Notes: generated by a model not told the origin, from the sequence alone. A stretch of 15,322 nucleotides of DNA from Peptoniphilus_E sp964345555 (GCA_964345555.1 CAYFRD010000036.1:1-15322); one strand, 5' to 3'; counted from the stretch's first letter, positions 7,569-15,255 are shown. A program made the numbers and translations.

Positions 7569-9353
7569 TCAACTGATATTGTACCTATATAATTTTCTGT
7601 AAAGGGTGGACAGATTTATATTCAATTTATCTGCAATTTTATTTTTAGATTTGGTGTCGTTACCGTATAGGGTTATTAAATTCAGCAATACTTCTCTTTC
7701 GAATTCGTCGGTCATTTGTTGCAGAGTTTTGTCTTTTAGATCGATGGAATTTATTTCCTTTGTAGTTTTAACTTCTCCTGATTTTGCGTTAAAAGAGGGT
7801 GGTAGTTGCTCTGAGGTGATTACTTCGCCATGAGAAACGTTGACTAAGTATTCAATGATGTTTTCCAGTTCTCGAACATTTCCCTTCCATGGAAAATCTT
7901 CTAATATCTTCAACAGTTCATCGGAAAAGACTTTTTGATCCTTTGACAGTCTTATGCAGTATTCTTCCAGTTTTGCCCTAGCTATTACTTCTATGTCTTC
8001 CTTTCTTTTTCGCAAGGGAGGAATATTTATTGGTATTACATTTAATCTGTAGTATAAATCCTCTCTAAATTGTTCCGTCTTGACCATCTCTTCGAGATCT
8101 CTGTTGGTGGCTGTTATGAGTCTGAAATTTGTATTGATAGGTTTTTTTCCGCCCAGTCGCACAAAATTTCCGTCTTGTAAAACTCTTAGCAGTTTTGGTT
8201 GAAGACTGAGTGGCAGATCGCCGATTTCATCTAAAAAGAGAGTTCCTCCGTTTGCCAACTCCAGTCTGCCGACCTTGCCCGAGGCTCTTGCACCCGTAAA
8301 GGCGCCTTCTTCGTAACCGAACAGTTCGCTTTCCAACAGATTGTCAGGTATTGCGGCACAGTTTATTGCAATATAGGGATTGTGCTTTCTCTTGGAATTT
8401 CTATGAATTGCTCTAGCGAAAAGTTCCTTTCCGGTTCCGCTTTCTCCCCTTATCATAACTGAGGAATCTCCTGAGGATATTTGCTTTGCCAGTGTGATGG
8501 TGTTTTTTATGGATTCTGAGTTGCCCAGTATGTGTTCGAAATCTATGTTGTTCTGATCTCCTATTATGTTGTAGGCATTTATAAGTGCCTTTGAATAGTT
8601 GGAAACTTGAAATATATAGCTTTCTACTTCTTCGCTGAGCATATTTTTTATTGTTTTGACAATAAATTCATTTCCTTCGCCAAGTTTTCTGTCTTTCAAG
8701 GAATAGACGCCTTGAGTTATGTCAATTTTAAAGTCGTCAAAAATATCTTTTATGTTTTTGTCTAACAAATTTTCCTTTTTCAGTCCGAAGAGATTTAGAA
8801 CCCTTCTATTTACATTCTTGATGTTTAAATTTTTATCCGTTAAAATTATCCCGTAGTCTATGGAATTCACTATATTTGAAAATTCCTCATTTCTTAAAGA
8901 CAAGTTGTTGATGGTGGATTCGTAGTTTAGATTTCCTGCCAACAGCAAACTCAGTTTTTCTAAAAAAATGCCGATTTCTTCTCTGTGTGAGTATATGTAT
9001 TCCTTCTGTTCTTCGTTAAATGCTATCAATCCGATTACACCCAGTGCCTCCTTGTCCTTTGTGAGCAGGGGATAGCCTATGGTGGAGAATTCTTCGCAAT
9101 TTTCATTTTTTGAACATTGAAGACATCTTTTGCTGTCGGATTTTTCTTCTATAAGTTCTGCTTTTTTTGTATTTAAAATGAAGTCATAGGAACATCCGTG
9201 GGGGAGTTTTTCTCCGATTTTGCTTTTGTACTTGCCTGTGGCTGCTATTCTGACCAAGTCTGCATTTATGACCGTGACATCCACGGACAATATGGAGCTT
9301 ATGGCATCTGCTACTTCTATTACCGAATTTTTAATATCTGTGAGTTTTTGCAT
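7569..9353 (-). CDS. Sigma-54-dependent transcriptional activator (PAS, AAA+, Fis-HTH)
   Basis: A 594-residue enhancer-binding protein that opens sigma-54 promoters using ATP. The N-terminal part (about 1-145) is a GAF-like sensor with four cysteines: HGC54, then C77LQC80 and C86. A PAS domain follows (about 155-265, around NIVNSIDYGIILTD). The AAA+ domain (about 275-510) has Walker A GESGTGKE (303-310), the sigma-54 contact loop GAFTGA (350-355), Walker B TLFLDEIGD (371-379) and arginines in REDLYYRLN. The C-terminus (about 565-590, KNKIADKLNINLSTLYRKL) is a Fis-type DNA-binding helix-turn-helix. The start at 9353 is preferred because AGGTGA lies six bases upstream of that ATG; an in-frame ATG at 9398 would lie within the enhancer palindrome. 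It is divergent from the cyuA-like gene, which carries a sigma-54 promoter, and so is very probably its activator. The inducer is unknown; the cysteines suggest a metal or redox signal. Confidence 0.93.
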   Translation of the reverse strand: MQKLTDIKNSVIEVADAISSILSVDVTVINADLVRIAATGKYKSKIGEKLPHGCSYDFILNTKKAELIEEKSDSKRCLQCSKNENCEEFSTIGYPLLTKDKEALGVIGLIAFNEEQKEYIYSHREEIGIFLEKLSLLLAGNLNYESTINNLSLRNEEFSNIVNSIDYGIILTDKNLNIKNVNRRVLNLFGLKKENLLDKNIKDIFDDFKIDITQGVYSLKDRKLGEGNEFIVKTIKNMLSEEVESYIFQVSNYSKALINAYNIIGDQNNIDFEHILGNSESIKNTITLAKQISSGDSSVMIRGESGTGKELFARAIHRNSKRKHNPYIAINCAAIPDNLLESELFGYEEGAFTGARASGKVGRLELANGGTLFLDEIGDLPLSLQPKLLRVLQDGNFVRLGGKKPINTNFRLITATNRDLEEMVKTEQFREDLYYRLNVIPINIPPLRKRKEDIEVIARAKLEEYCIRLSKDQKVFSDELLKILEDFPWKGNVRELENIIEYLVNVSHGEVITSEQLPPSFNAKSGEVKTTKEINSIDLKDKTLQQMTDEFEREVLLNLITLYGNDTKSKNKIADKLNINLSTLYRKLYRYNIS

Positions 9354-9382
9354 ATTATCACCTGTAAAAATATTATCAAATG

Positions 9383-9400
9383 ATTTGCAAAAATGCAAAT
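9383..9400. promoter_or_regulatory. Enhancer (upstream activating sequence) for the sigma-54 activator
   Basis: ATTTGCAAAAATGCAAAT is a perfect palindrome with 7-base arms and an AAAA centre. Its midpoint is about 92 bases upstream of the -12 GC, within the usual range for enhancer sites of this activator class. Confidence 0.75.
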
Positions 9401-9411
9401 AATATTATATA

Positions 9412-9418
9412 ATTTGCA
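9412..9418 (+). promoter_or_regulatory. Additional enhancer half-site ATTTGCA
   Basis: ATTTGCAAAAAT recurs 29 bases after the left arm of the enhancer palindrome, but its expected TGCAAAT partner arm is lost. It could be a weaker second site giving cooperative binding. Confidence 0.45.
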
Positions 9419-9468
9419 AAAATAAGAAAAATGATTCAAGTGGAACTATGATTAACACCGGTTAAAAG

Positions 9469-9486
9469 TTGGCATGTAAATTGCAT
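9469..9486 (+). promoter_or_regulatory. Sigma-54 (-24/-12) promoter of the cyuA-like gene
   Basis: TTGGCATGTAAATTGCAT matches the -24/-12 consensus (TGGCAC-N5-TTGC) in all but one core base. The GG (9471-9472) and GC (9483-9484) are exactly ten bases apart. It lies about 50 bases before the start codon, downstream of the enhancer palindrome. Confidence 0.9.
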
Positions 9487-9535
9487 ATATAATATATAGA
9501 AAGAAATATAATTAAAGATAAAGGAGTAGAGTGCC

Positions 9536-10792
9536 ATGGAATATAAAGAATTTATGCAAAAGGAGCTTTTAGCTGCCTTTGGCTGTACTGAACCCATAGC
9601 TTTAGCCTATGCCGCCGCCAAGGCGAAGGAAGAGCTTGGGGAAGAGCCTGAAAAAATAATTGCAAACTTATCGGGAAATATGATCAAAAATGCTAATTCG
9701 GTCAAGGTACCGGGAACTGAAGGAAGAAAGGGGATAGAAATATCTCTTGTAGCGGGAGCTTTGCTGGGAAATGCCGGCAGAAAGCTGGAAGTTCTTGAGC
9801 ACATTGATAAGTCAAGACTTGAAGAATGCGACAAGCTCATTGAAGAGGGAATATGTGAAGTGAATTTAGTCCCGGGGATTGCAGATCTGTACATCGACGT
9901 AATCTTAAAAAATGGCGAGAACAGTGCAAGAGTCGTAATTGAACACGACCATACAAATATCAAAACCATAGAGAAAAACGGACAAGTTATATTTGAAAAA
10001 CCGGCGGAAAAATTGGAAGACACAAAGGTGGATTTCAACTTCGATAAAATATACGACTACGCTTTAAATACAGACTATTCAGACATAAAAGATATTTTGG
10101 ATCTCGAAATAAAGTATAATTATGAAATCGCAGTTGAGGGTCTGAAAAATGATTGGGGTTCAAATATCGGAAGCCTTATTATGAATTCAGCTGGAGATAA
10201 TGAAAGAGAACAGTTGGCAGCCTATGCAAGTGCGGGCTCCGATGCGAGAATGAGCGGTTGTGAAATGCCTGTAATAATCAACTCCGGTTCGGGAAATCAA
10301 GGTATAACCGTGGCGGTTCCCATAATAGTATATGCAAAGAACCGCGGTATAGAGGGAGATAAACTATACAGAGCATTGATATTTGCAAACTTGTTGGGTC
10401 TGTATATGAAGGAAGGAATAGGCAAGCTATCAGCTTATTGTGGCGTAGTATCGGCAGCTTCAGCTTCCGTTTGCGGGATAGCGATGCTCAAGGGAGAACC
10501 TAAGGAAGTGATAGAAGATACTCTATCTAATGCCTTGGCAGTTAACTCGGGAATAATTTGCGACGGAGCGAAACCATCCTGCGCAATGAAGATAGCATCC
10601 AGTATCAGAAACGGATTTTTAGCCTACGACCAAGCAAAGACCGAGAACAGCTTCCATTCAGGTGACGGTATAGTTAAAAAAGACATTGATGAAACCATAA
10701 AGACAGTAGGAAACATAGCAAAGTATGGAATGAAAAGAACTGACGAAGTAATATTGAACGAAATGCTTGAAAACGAGTATGAAAAGAATTAA
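9536..10792 (+). CDS. CyuA-family [4Fe-4S] lyase (L-cysteine desulfidase / serine dehydratase alpha-like)
   Basis: A 418-residue cytoplasmic enzyme of the UPF0597/CyuA (YhaM) family. Characterised members use a [4Fe-4S] cluster to eliminate sulfide from L-cysteine, giving pyruvate and ammonia; the fold is shared with the alpha part of iron-sulfur serine dehydratase. Visible family motifs are FGCTEPIALAYAAA (C17), SGCEMPVIINSGSGNQG (C242 and the SGSGNQG loop), CGVVSAASASVCGI (C302, C313) and GIICDGAKPSCAMK (C342, C349). These include the conserved cysteines expected to hold the cluster. The start is supported by AAGGAG (9521-9526), nine bases upstream. Expression is predicted from the sigma-54 promoter just upstream. 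No cysteine transporter is adjacent; instead a TTT carboxylate transporter follows, so the true substrate could be another amino or hydroxy acid. Family assignment is firm, the substrate is not. Confidence 0.9.
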   Translation: MEYKEFMQKELLAAFGCTEPIALAYAAAKAKEELGEEPEKIIANLSGNMIKNANSVKVPGTEGRKGIEISLVAGALLGNAGRKLEVLEHIDKSRLEECDKLIEEGICEVNLVPGIADLYIDVILKNGENSARVVIEHDHTNIKTIEKNGQVIFEKPAEKLEDTKVDFNFDKIYDYALNTDYSDIKDILDLEIKYNYEIAVEGLKNDWGSNIGSLIMNSAGDNEREQLAAYASAGSDARMSGCEMPVIINSGSGNQGITVAVPIIVYAKNRGIEGDKLYRALIFANLLGLYMKEGIGKLSAYCGVVSAASASVCGIAMLKGEPKEVIEDTLSNALAVNSGIICDGAKPSCAMKIASSIRNGFLAYDQAKTENSFHSGDGIVKKDIDETIKTVGNIAKYGMKRTDEVILNEMLENEYEKN

Positions 10793-10901
10793 ACAATAGC
10801 AGGGAAGAAAAATTAATTGGATAATTGAATGCCCTTGAAGGCTGTAGGCATATCACATAATCCGCAATAAACAATTTATTATAAAAAAAGTGTTTTTGTG
10901 G

Positions 10902-10930
10902 TATAATTAGTTAAATTATTCAATAATTTA
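10902..10930 (+). promoter_or_regulatory. Promoter and operator-like palindrome of the TTT operon
   Basis: An extended -10 box TGGTATAAT (TATAAT at 10902-10907) has only a weak -35 (TTATAA, 10879-10884, spacer 17). Directly after it lies TAAATTATTCAATAATTTA (10912-10930), a perfect palindrome with 9-base arms and a one-base centre, over the expected start point. That is the position of a repressor operator. The transporter can thus be transcribed independently of the upstream lyase gene. Confidence 0.7.
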
Positions 10931-10949
10931 CATTTAAGGAGGAAACAAT

Positions 10950-12071
10950 ATGTTTAACAAAAAGAATTTATCTCTTACTGCGCTATTACTTGTTCTGCTA
11001 TTTGCATTGACAGCATGCGGAGGAAAGAACAATGCGGAAGAACCTGCAAACAACGCAACGGAAAATTCTGCAGAAGTTGCCAACACAGAAGCAACAAATG
11101 CAGAAGCTACGGAAGAAACCAAAGCTGAAGGCGAAGCGTCAGCCAGCGGAATCGTAAGACCTGAAGGAGTACCGGAAGATTATCCTAATAAGGAAATCCA
11201 ATATCTTTACGGATTTTCACCCGGATCAGTTCAAGATGCTTATATAAGAATTCTATTTGATAAAATCAAAGAAATGGAAGGCTGGAAGCACGGTATGATA
11301 GTCAATTATCAAGAAGGAGCAAGCGGAAGAATTCAATGGAATGCACTTGCAAATGCGAAACCTGACGGATACACCATAGGATTTACCCCTACAGCTATGT
11401 TGATCCCCAGTGTTGCCGAAGCCGAAGAAGTGGATTTCGGATTTGACAAATTTGCATATGTGTTCAGTATGATGAGTGACCCCGGTGCTATCGGAGTAGC
11501 TGCCGATTCTGAATACAACACTCTTGAAGACTTAGTAAACGCAGCTAAAGAAAACCCCGGAAAGATTTCATTGGGAGTTACATCTGTAATCGGATCTGAA
11601 GGACTTACAGTAAAACTTATTGAAAAAGCTTCCGGAGCGAAATTCAACACCACCGCATTTAACGGTGGAGCAGATATAATGGCAGGCGTAATCGGCGGAC
11701 ACGTGGATGCATTCTGCTTGAACATCACAGACACTACAACATTTGTAGAAAATGGTCAAATCAAAGTATTGGCTACAGGAAACAACGAAAGATCTGAATT
11801 TATGCCTGACGTTCCCACATATAAAGAAAGCGGATACGATGTAATTCAATTGAATACAAGAGCTATATCAGGTCCTAAGGACATGCCTGAACCAATCAGA
11901 CAATACTTGGAAAATTGTTTAGTTGCCGCAGCTAATGACCCCGAAGTAAAGAAACAAGCAGAAGAAATGAAAGCCCCCACAGACTCTTTGACAGGAGAAG
12001 AAGTTAAAGCGTCCTTTGCAGAATTTTACGACATGCTTACTAAGCTATGGGCGGATGAACCTTGGCAATAA
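10950..12071 (+). CDS. TctC-family solute-binding lipoprotein of a TTT transporter
   Basis: A 373-residue extracytoplasmic binding protein that captures the substrate for the TctA/TctB membrane proteins encoded next. It starts with a lipoprotein signal: basic MFNKK, a hydrophobic stretch, and the lipobox LTAC with C23 as the predicted lipidated residue. A flexible linker rich in Ala, Glu, Asn and Thr (about 25-62) tethers it to the membrane. The binding domain shows family features: the FSPGSVQDAYIR loop, GASGRIQWNALANAKPDGYTIG, GVTSVIGSEGL, FNGGADIMAGVIGGHVDAF, and GQIKVLATGNNERSEFMPDVPTYKESGYDV. The start is fixed by AAGGAGG and a good ATG spacing. TctC relatives bind citrate, tartrate, aromatic acids, dicarboxylates and others, so the ligand cannot be named. 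A hairpin follows the gene, which may raise its level relative to the membrane subunits. Confidence 0.93.
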   Translation: MFNKKNLSLTALLLVLLFALTACGGKNNAEEPANNATENSAEVANTEATNAEATEETKAEGEASASGIVRPEGVPEDYPNKEIQYLYGFSPGSVQDAYIRILFDKIKEMEGWKHGMIVNYQEGASGRIQWNALANAKPDGYTIGFTPTAMLIPSVAEAEEVDFGFDKFAYVFSMMSDPGAIGVAADSEYNTLEDLVNAAKENPGKISLGVTSVIGSEGLTVKLIEKASGAKFNTTAFNGGADIMAGVIGGHVDAFCLNITDTTTFVENGQIKVLATGNNERSEFMPDVPTYKESGYDVIQLNTRAISGPKDMPEPIRQYLENCLVAAANDPEVKKQAEEMKAPTDSLTGEEVKASFAEFYDMLTKLWADEPWQ

Positions 12072-12080
12072 TTATTCAGT

Positions 12081-12109
12081 AAAAAGGGGGGATTTTGTCT
12101 CCCCTTTTT
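12081..12109 (+). terminator. Hairpin with T-run between tctC and tctB (attenuating terminator)
   Basis: AAAAAGGGGGGA (12081-12092) pairs with TCTCCCCTTTTT (12098-12109) through twelve pairs with one G-U and loop TTTTG, ending in T5. It lies between the binding-protein stop and the tctB ribosome binding site. It probably stops part of the transcripts or protects the tctC mRNA 3' end, giving excess binding protein. Confidence 0.8.
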
Positions 12110-12129
12110 AAAAGTTAAGGAGATTATAA

Positions 12130-12597
12130 ATGGAATCAAAAGAAAATAGAACTGAAAATTCCAAAAAGCAGTTTAACTACAATTTCATATCGGTTATTCT
12201 TCTTTATGTTTGGGCGATTGTATTTATATTTGAAACTCGCAAAATATCCGATATGGACTCGAAGTTTTTCCCCTATATAGTTTCAGTAATTGCAATTATA
12301 TTAGCAACTATTTTACTTCTCAGTTCAATATTCGGGCCGAGAAAGCATGAAACCTTTGATTTTAGCGGAACTTCAAAGTCTATTAAATTTGGGATTTTAC
12401 TGCTCATATATGTAATATTGATAAACTTTTTCGGATTTTATATATCTACACCCATATACCTACTGGGTTCGATGTATGCTCTAGGACAAAGAAATAAGAA
12501 AATAATGCTTGGAGTAGCTATATTTACACCCTTGGCAGTTTACTTATTCTTTGAAGTATTGTTGAAACTCAATATCCCTGACGGGATAATTATCTAA
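12130..12597 (+). CDS. TctB-family small membrane subunit of the TTT transporter
   Basis: A 155-residue membrane protein with about four hydrophobic spans (about 18-37, 48-68, 85-104, and 108-148, which may be two). This is the size and layout of TctB, the small integral subunit that works with TctA. The soluble N-terminus is charged (MESKENRTENSKK). The sequence is poorly conserved in this family, so the call rests on hydropathy, length and position between tctC and tctA. The start follows AAGGAG (12117-12122) by seven bases. The stop lies two bases before the start of the tctA ribosome binding region, which suggests translational coupling. Confidence 0.87.
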   Translation: MESKENRTENSKKQFNYNFISVILLYVWAIVFIFETRKISDMDSKFFPYIVSVIAIILATILLLSSIFGPRKHETFDFSGTSKSIKFGILLLIYVILINFFGFYISTPIYLLGSMYALGQRNKKIMLGVAIFTPLAVYLFFEVLLKLNIPDGIII

Positions 12598-12608
12598 GGA
12601 GGGTGAAA

Positions 12609-14093
12609 ATGGATTTTTTAGGATATGCTTTGCAATTATTCACCTTTGACAACCTGTTGTGGTTGACCATCGGCTCTGTTGTAGGTTCCATCCTCGGAGC
12701 TCTTCCGGGAATGTCGGCTACTACGGGTATAGCTATATTTTTACCTGTTACTTTCGGACTTGAGCCTGTAACCGGACTGGTTACCCTTGCGGCACTATAT
12801 GTAAATGCCTCCTTCGGAGGAAATATCACCGCAGTACTTATAAACACACCGGGCACCGACGACTCGCTTTTCATGACAATCGACGGATATCCCATGACCG
12901 TAAGAGGAGAAGGACTGAAGGCCATAGGAGTCACCACGTTCAGTGCTTTTATCGGAGGAATTACGGGAGGACTGGCGCTTTTATTCATAGCTCCGCCTCT
13001 TGCACAAATCGCCATTAAATTCGGACCTGTGGAACTGTTTTTGACCACCATGATGGGTATAGTTATCATAGTGGGTTTATCAAAGGAAAACATGCTTAAG
13101 GGACTTGCCAGTGCATCCCTCGGACTACTGTGTTCAGTAGTGGGATATGATGGAATCACTGGGAAAAGCAGATTTAATTTCGGAATACATGAGATATACG
13201 ACGAACTTCCTCTGTTGCCTGTGGTATTGGGACTTTTCGCTGTATCTCAAGTTTTGATAATGGTTTCTGAAGATCAGGAATCAATAGCCATAGACAATTC
13301 AAGTATGAAGGGAAGTCCATTCCTGTCGGCAAAGGATCACCTACATATTTTAGGCACAAATATAAGATCGGCAATAATAGGGACTCTTGTAGGAATTATT
13401 CCGGCTGCAGGCACAACGGTAGCGGCAGGTATAAGCTATAATCTTACGAAGAAATTGGATCCAAATCCTGAAACCTTCGGCAAAGGAAATGAAAGAGGGC
13501 TTGCTTGCGTATCAGCTGCAAACAACGGAGTAGTAGGCGGTTCTTTAGTACCGTTGTTGACTTTGGGAATACCTGGTAACGGGACATCAGCTCTGTTTTT
13601 GGGTGGGCTTTTAATTCACGGACTTGCTCCCGGATTACAACTATTCACTACAAGTGGGGATGTAGCTTACGGATTGATCTTCGGTTTATTGCTCTCAAAT
13701 ATCTTCATCTTGATAATAGGACTTTTCGGAGCACCTTTATATGCGAGAGTAACCATTATTCCAAAGAGCGTTTTAATACCTGTAGTGGGGGCTTTCTGCG
13801 TACTGGGGGCTTTTACTTACAGAAATTTGATATTTGATATATATCTGATATTATTCTTCGGTTTTATCGGATTCTACATGATAAAGGGGAATTTCTCCAT
13901 GGCACCTTTCGTACTGGCTTTTGTACTGGGTAAGACTTCGGAGATAAACCTTAGAAGAGCACTTGCATTATATGGTGCGGATATGTGGACTGCATTGTTA
14001 AAACCCATACCGCTGTTATTGTTAACTGTAAATATAGTATTTCTTGTATCGCCTTTCTGGGGAGATATCAAGAAGATATTTAAAAAATCTTAA
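12609..14093 (+). CDS. TctA-family large membrane subunit of the TTT transporter
   Basis: A 494-residue integral membrane protein with roughly eleven or twelve spans, the translocation subunit of a tripartite tricarboxylate transporter. Family signatures are present in both halves: GALPGMSATTGIAIFLPVTF with NASFGGNITAVLINTPGT near the N-terminus, and GIIPAAGTTVAAGISYN with LTLGIPGNGTSALFLGGLLI in the middle. These are the paired glycine/proline-rich loops of the family. The start is placed at ATG 12609, five bases after AAGGAGGG; an upstream in-frame GTG at 12603 overlaps that ribosome binding site and is less likely. It is driven by ion gradients in known members, without ATP. The gene follows tctB by eleven bases and precedes the URO-D-family gene. 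Confidence 0.95.
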   Translation: MDFLGYALQLFTFDNLLWLTIGSVVGSILGALPGMSATTGIAIFLPVTFGLEPVTGLVTLAALYVNASFGGNITAVLINTPGTDDSLFMTIDGYPMTVRGEGLKAIGVTTFSAFIGGITGGLALLFIAPPLAQIAIKFGPVELFLTTMMGIVIIVGLSKENMLKGLASASLGLLCSVVGYDGITGKSRFNFGIHEIYDELPLLPVVLGLFAVSQVLIMVSEDQESIAIDNSSMKGSPFLSAKDHLHILGTNIRSAIIGTLVGIIPAAGTTVAAGISYNLTKKLDPNPETFGKGNERGLACVSAANNGVVGGSLVPLLTLGIPGNGTSALFLGGLLIHGLAPGLQLFTTSGDVAYGLIFGLLLSNIFILIIGLFGAPLYARVTIIPKSVLIPVVGAFCVLGAFTYRNLIFDIYLILFFGFIGFYMIKGNFSMAPFVLAFVLGKTSEINLRRALALYGADMWTALLKPIPLLLLTVNIVFLVSPFWGDIKKIFKKS

Positions 14094-14136
14094 GCACAAG
14101 CAGATTGTTTCATTTTTGTTTTAAAGGAGAGTAGTT

Positions 14137-15144
14137 ATGAATAAAATGACTAAAAAAGAAAGAATTTTGGCGGCTATCAACAAAGAAGAAATCGATAGAA
14201 TACCCTTCAGTATTTGGTTTCATATGCCTGAAGTGGATCAGGACGCAGTAGCTCTTGCGGAAAAAACCATAGAATATGCACATTTATATGACTTAGATTT
14301 TATCAAGATGATGCCCTATGGAAATTATGGAGCACATGATTTCGGACTTAGCTGTACTTTTTATTGCACGGAAACACAACCTGTGTTTGAAAGAAAATTT
14401 GCAATCAACAGTGTTGAAGAATGGAATGAATTGGAAGCTGTTCCCGGATATTTCGGAGAACACGGCAAACAACTTCAATTTGCAAAGGAACTTCAAAAAC
14501 AACTAAAGGGCGAAGAAATACCCTATGTTCAAACTATTTTCAGCCCCTTGACAACAGCTAAAAAGCTTGCCGGAATGAGAATTTTCGACGATTTGAGATC
14601 AAATCCGGAATATGTTCATCATGCTCTTGAAGAAATAACAAAGACAACTATTGAATTTGTAAATTTAAATAAAAAATATGGAGTTGCAGGATTTTTCTTT
14701 GCATCACAATGCTCTTCAACTGATTTCATGACGGAAGAGGAATACAAGGAATTCGGCACTAAGTACGATCTTCAAGTATTGGAAGCTTGCAACGAAGGCA
14801 CATACTTCAACATAGTTCATATCCATGGTGACAACACGATGTTTAAATTGCTTGCAGATTATCCTGTTCAATGTGTCAACTGGCACGACAGATGGACTGT
14901 ACCTTCAATGAAGGAAGCAAGAGAAATCACCGACAAATGCCTGCTTGGCGGAATCAATGAAAAATGGCTCACAACTGCAGAAGCTCACGAAGTAAAAGAA
15001 CATTTGAGAGAAGTTGTGGGAGAAGCCGGACCTAAGGGCATGATGTTGACTCCGGGATGTGTAGCACATCTCGAAACACCAAAAGTTAATTTTTATGCGG
15101 CCAGAACAGCAGTAGAAGGACTTTTTGAAGAATTCGATAAATAA
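14137..15144 (+). CDS. URO-D-family protein (MtaA/MtbA-like methyltransferase relative)
   Basis: A 335-residue TIM-barrel protein of the uroporphyrinogen decarboxylase family. The N-terminal MTKKERILAAINKEEIDRIPFSIW is a typical family start, and the C-terminal GGINEKWLTT and MMLTPGCVAHLETP segments also fit. The HIHGD motif (H228, H230), C246 and C308 may supply a metal site like the His/Cys zinc site of MtaA and MtbA, which move methyl groups from corrinoid proteins to a thiol acceptor. True HemE is unlikely: no other haem genes are present and the gene sits at the end of a transporter operon. No corrinoid protein is encoded in the window. AAAGGAG lies about seven bases before the ATG. It is 43 bases after tctA without an obvious promoter, so it probably belongs to that operon. 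Its activity is unknown; candidates are demethylation, decarboxylation or a related C1 step on the imported acid. Confidence 0.82.
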   Translation: MNKMTKKERILAAINKEEIDRIPFSIWFHMPEVDQDAVALAEKTIEYAHLYDLDFIKMMPYGNYGAHDFGLSCTFYCTETQPVFERKFAINSVEEWNELEAVPGYFGEHGKQLQFAKELQKQLKGEEIPYVQTIFSPLTTAKKLAGMRIFDDLRSNPEYVHHALEEITKTTIEFVNLNKKYGVAGFFFASQCSSTDFMTEEEYKEFGTKYDLQVLEACNEGTYFNIVHIHGDNTMFKLLADYPVQCVNWHDRWTVPSMKEAREITDKCLLGGINEKWLTTAEAHEVKEHLREVVGEAGPKGMMLTPGCVAHLETPKVNFYAARTAVEGLFEEFDK

Positions 15145-15151
15145 AGTATTA

Positions 15152-15184
15152 AAAGCTCCCTTCGAATTTTGGAGGGAGCTTTAT
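15152..15184 (+). terminator. Rho-independent terminator closing the TTT/URO-D operon
   Basis: AAAGCTCCCTTC (15152-15163) pairs with GGAGGGAGCTTT (15171-15182) through twelve pairs with one G-U and loop GAATTTT. The T-run after the stem is short and interrupted, but the stem is strong and lies seven bases after the URO-D stop codon. Confidence 0.85.
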
Positions 15185-15255
15185 TGTATTTAAAATATAT
15201 ACAAAACATTCCTCCGATGGTCCAAGTCGAAGTGAATTTTATAGGAGTTGAGTAT

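Larger units (their letters stand above)
9354..9535. promoter_or_regulatory. Divergent control region between regulator and cyuA-like gene
   Basis: The 182 bases hold an enhancer palindrome (9383-9400), an extra half-site (9412-9418), a -24/-12 promoter for the lyase gene (9469-9486) and a possible regulator promoter on the minus strand. For that one, TATAAT reads from 9409 down to 9404, between the palindrome and the half-site, with only a poor -35. This arrangement would let the activator repress its own transcription while activating the lyase gene. Confidence 0.7.

Noticed and set aside
10827..10852. Terminator after the cyuA-like gene (ATGCC...GGCAT)
   Set aside because: Stem of only about five pairs with a large loop and no T-run. 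The lyase transcript may read on into the transporter genes.
10674..10874. Short minus-strand open frame over the end of the cyuA-like gene
   Set aside because: It lies opposite a well-supported gene, has no ribosome binding site and no recognisable protein features. Other antisense open frames over the activase, tctC and tctA were rejected likewise.
14093..14112. Second sigma-54 promoter before the URO-D gene (AGCACAAGCAGATTGT)
   Set aside because: The invariant GG is AG, the GC is GT, and the spacing is two bases too long.
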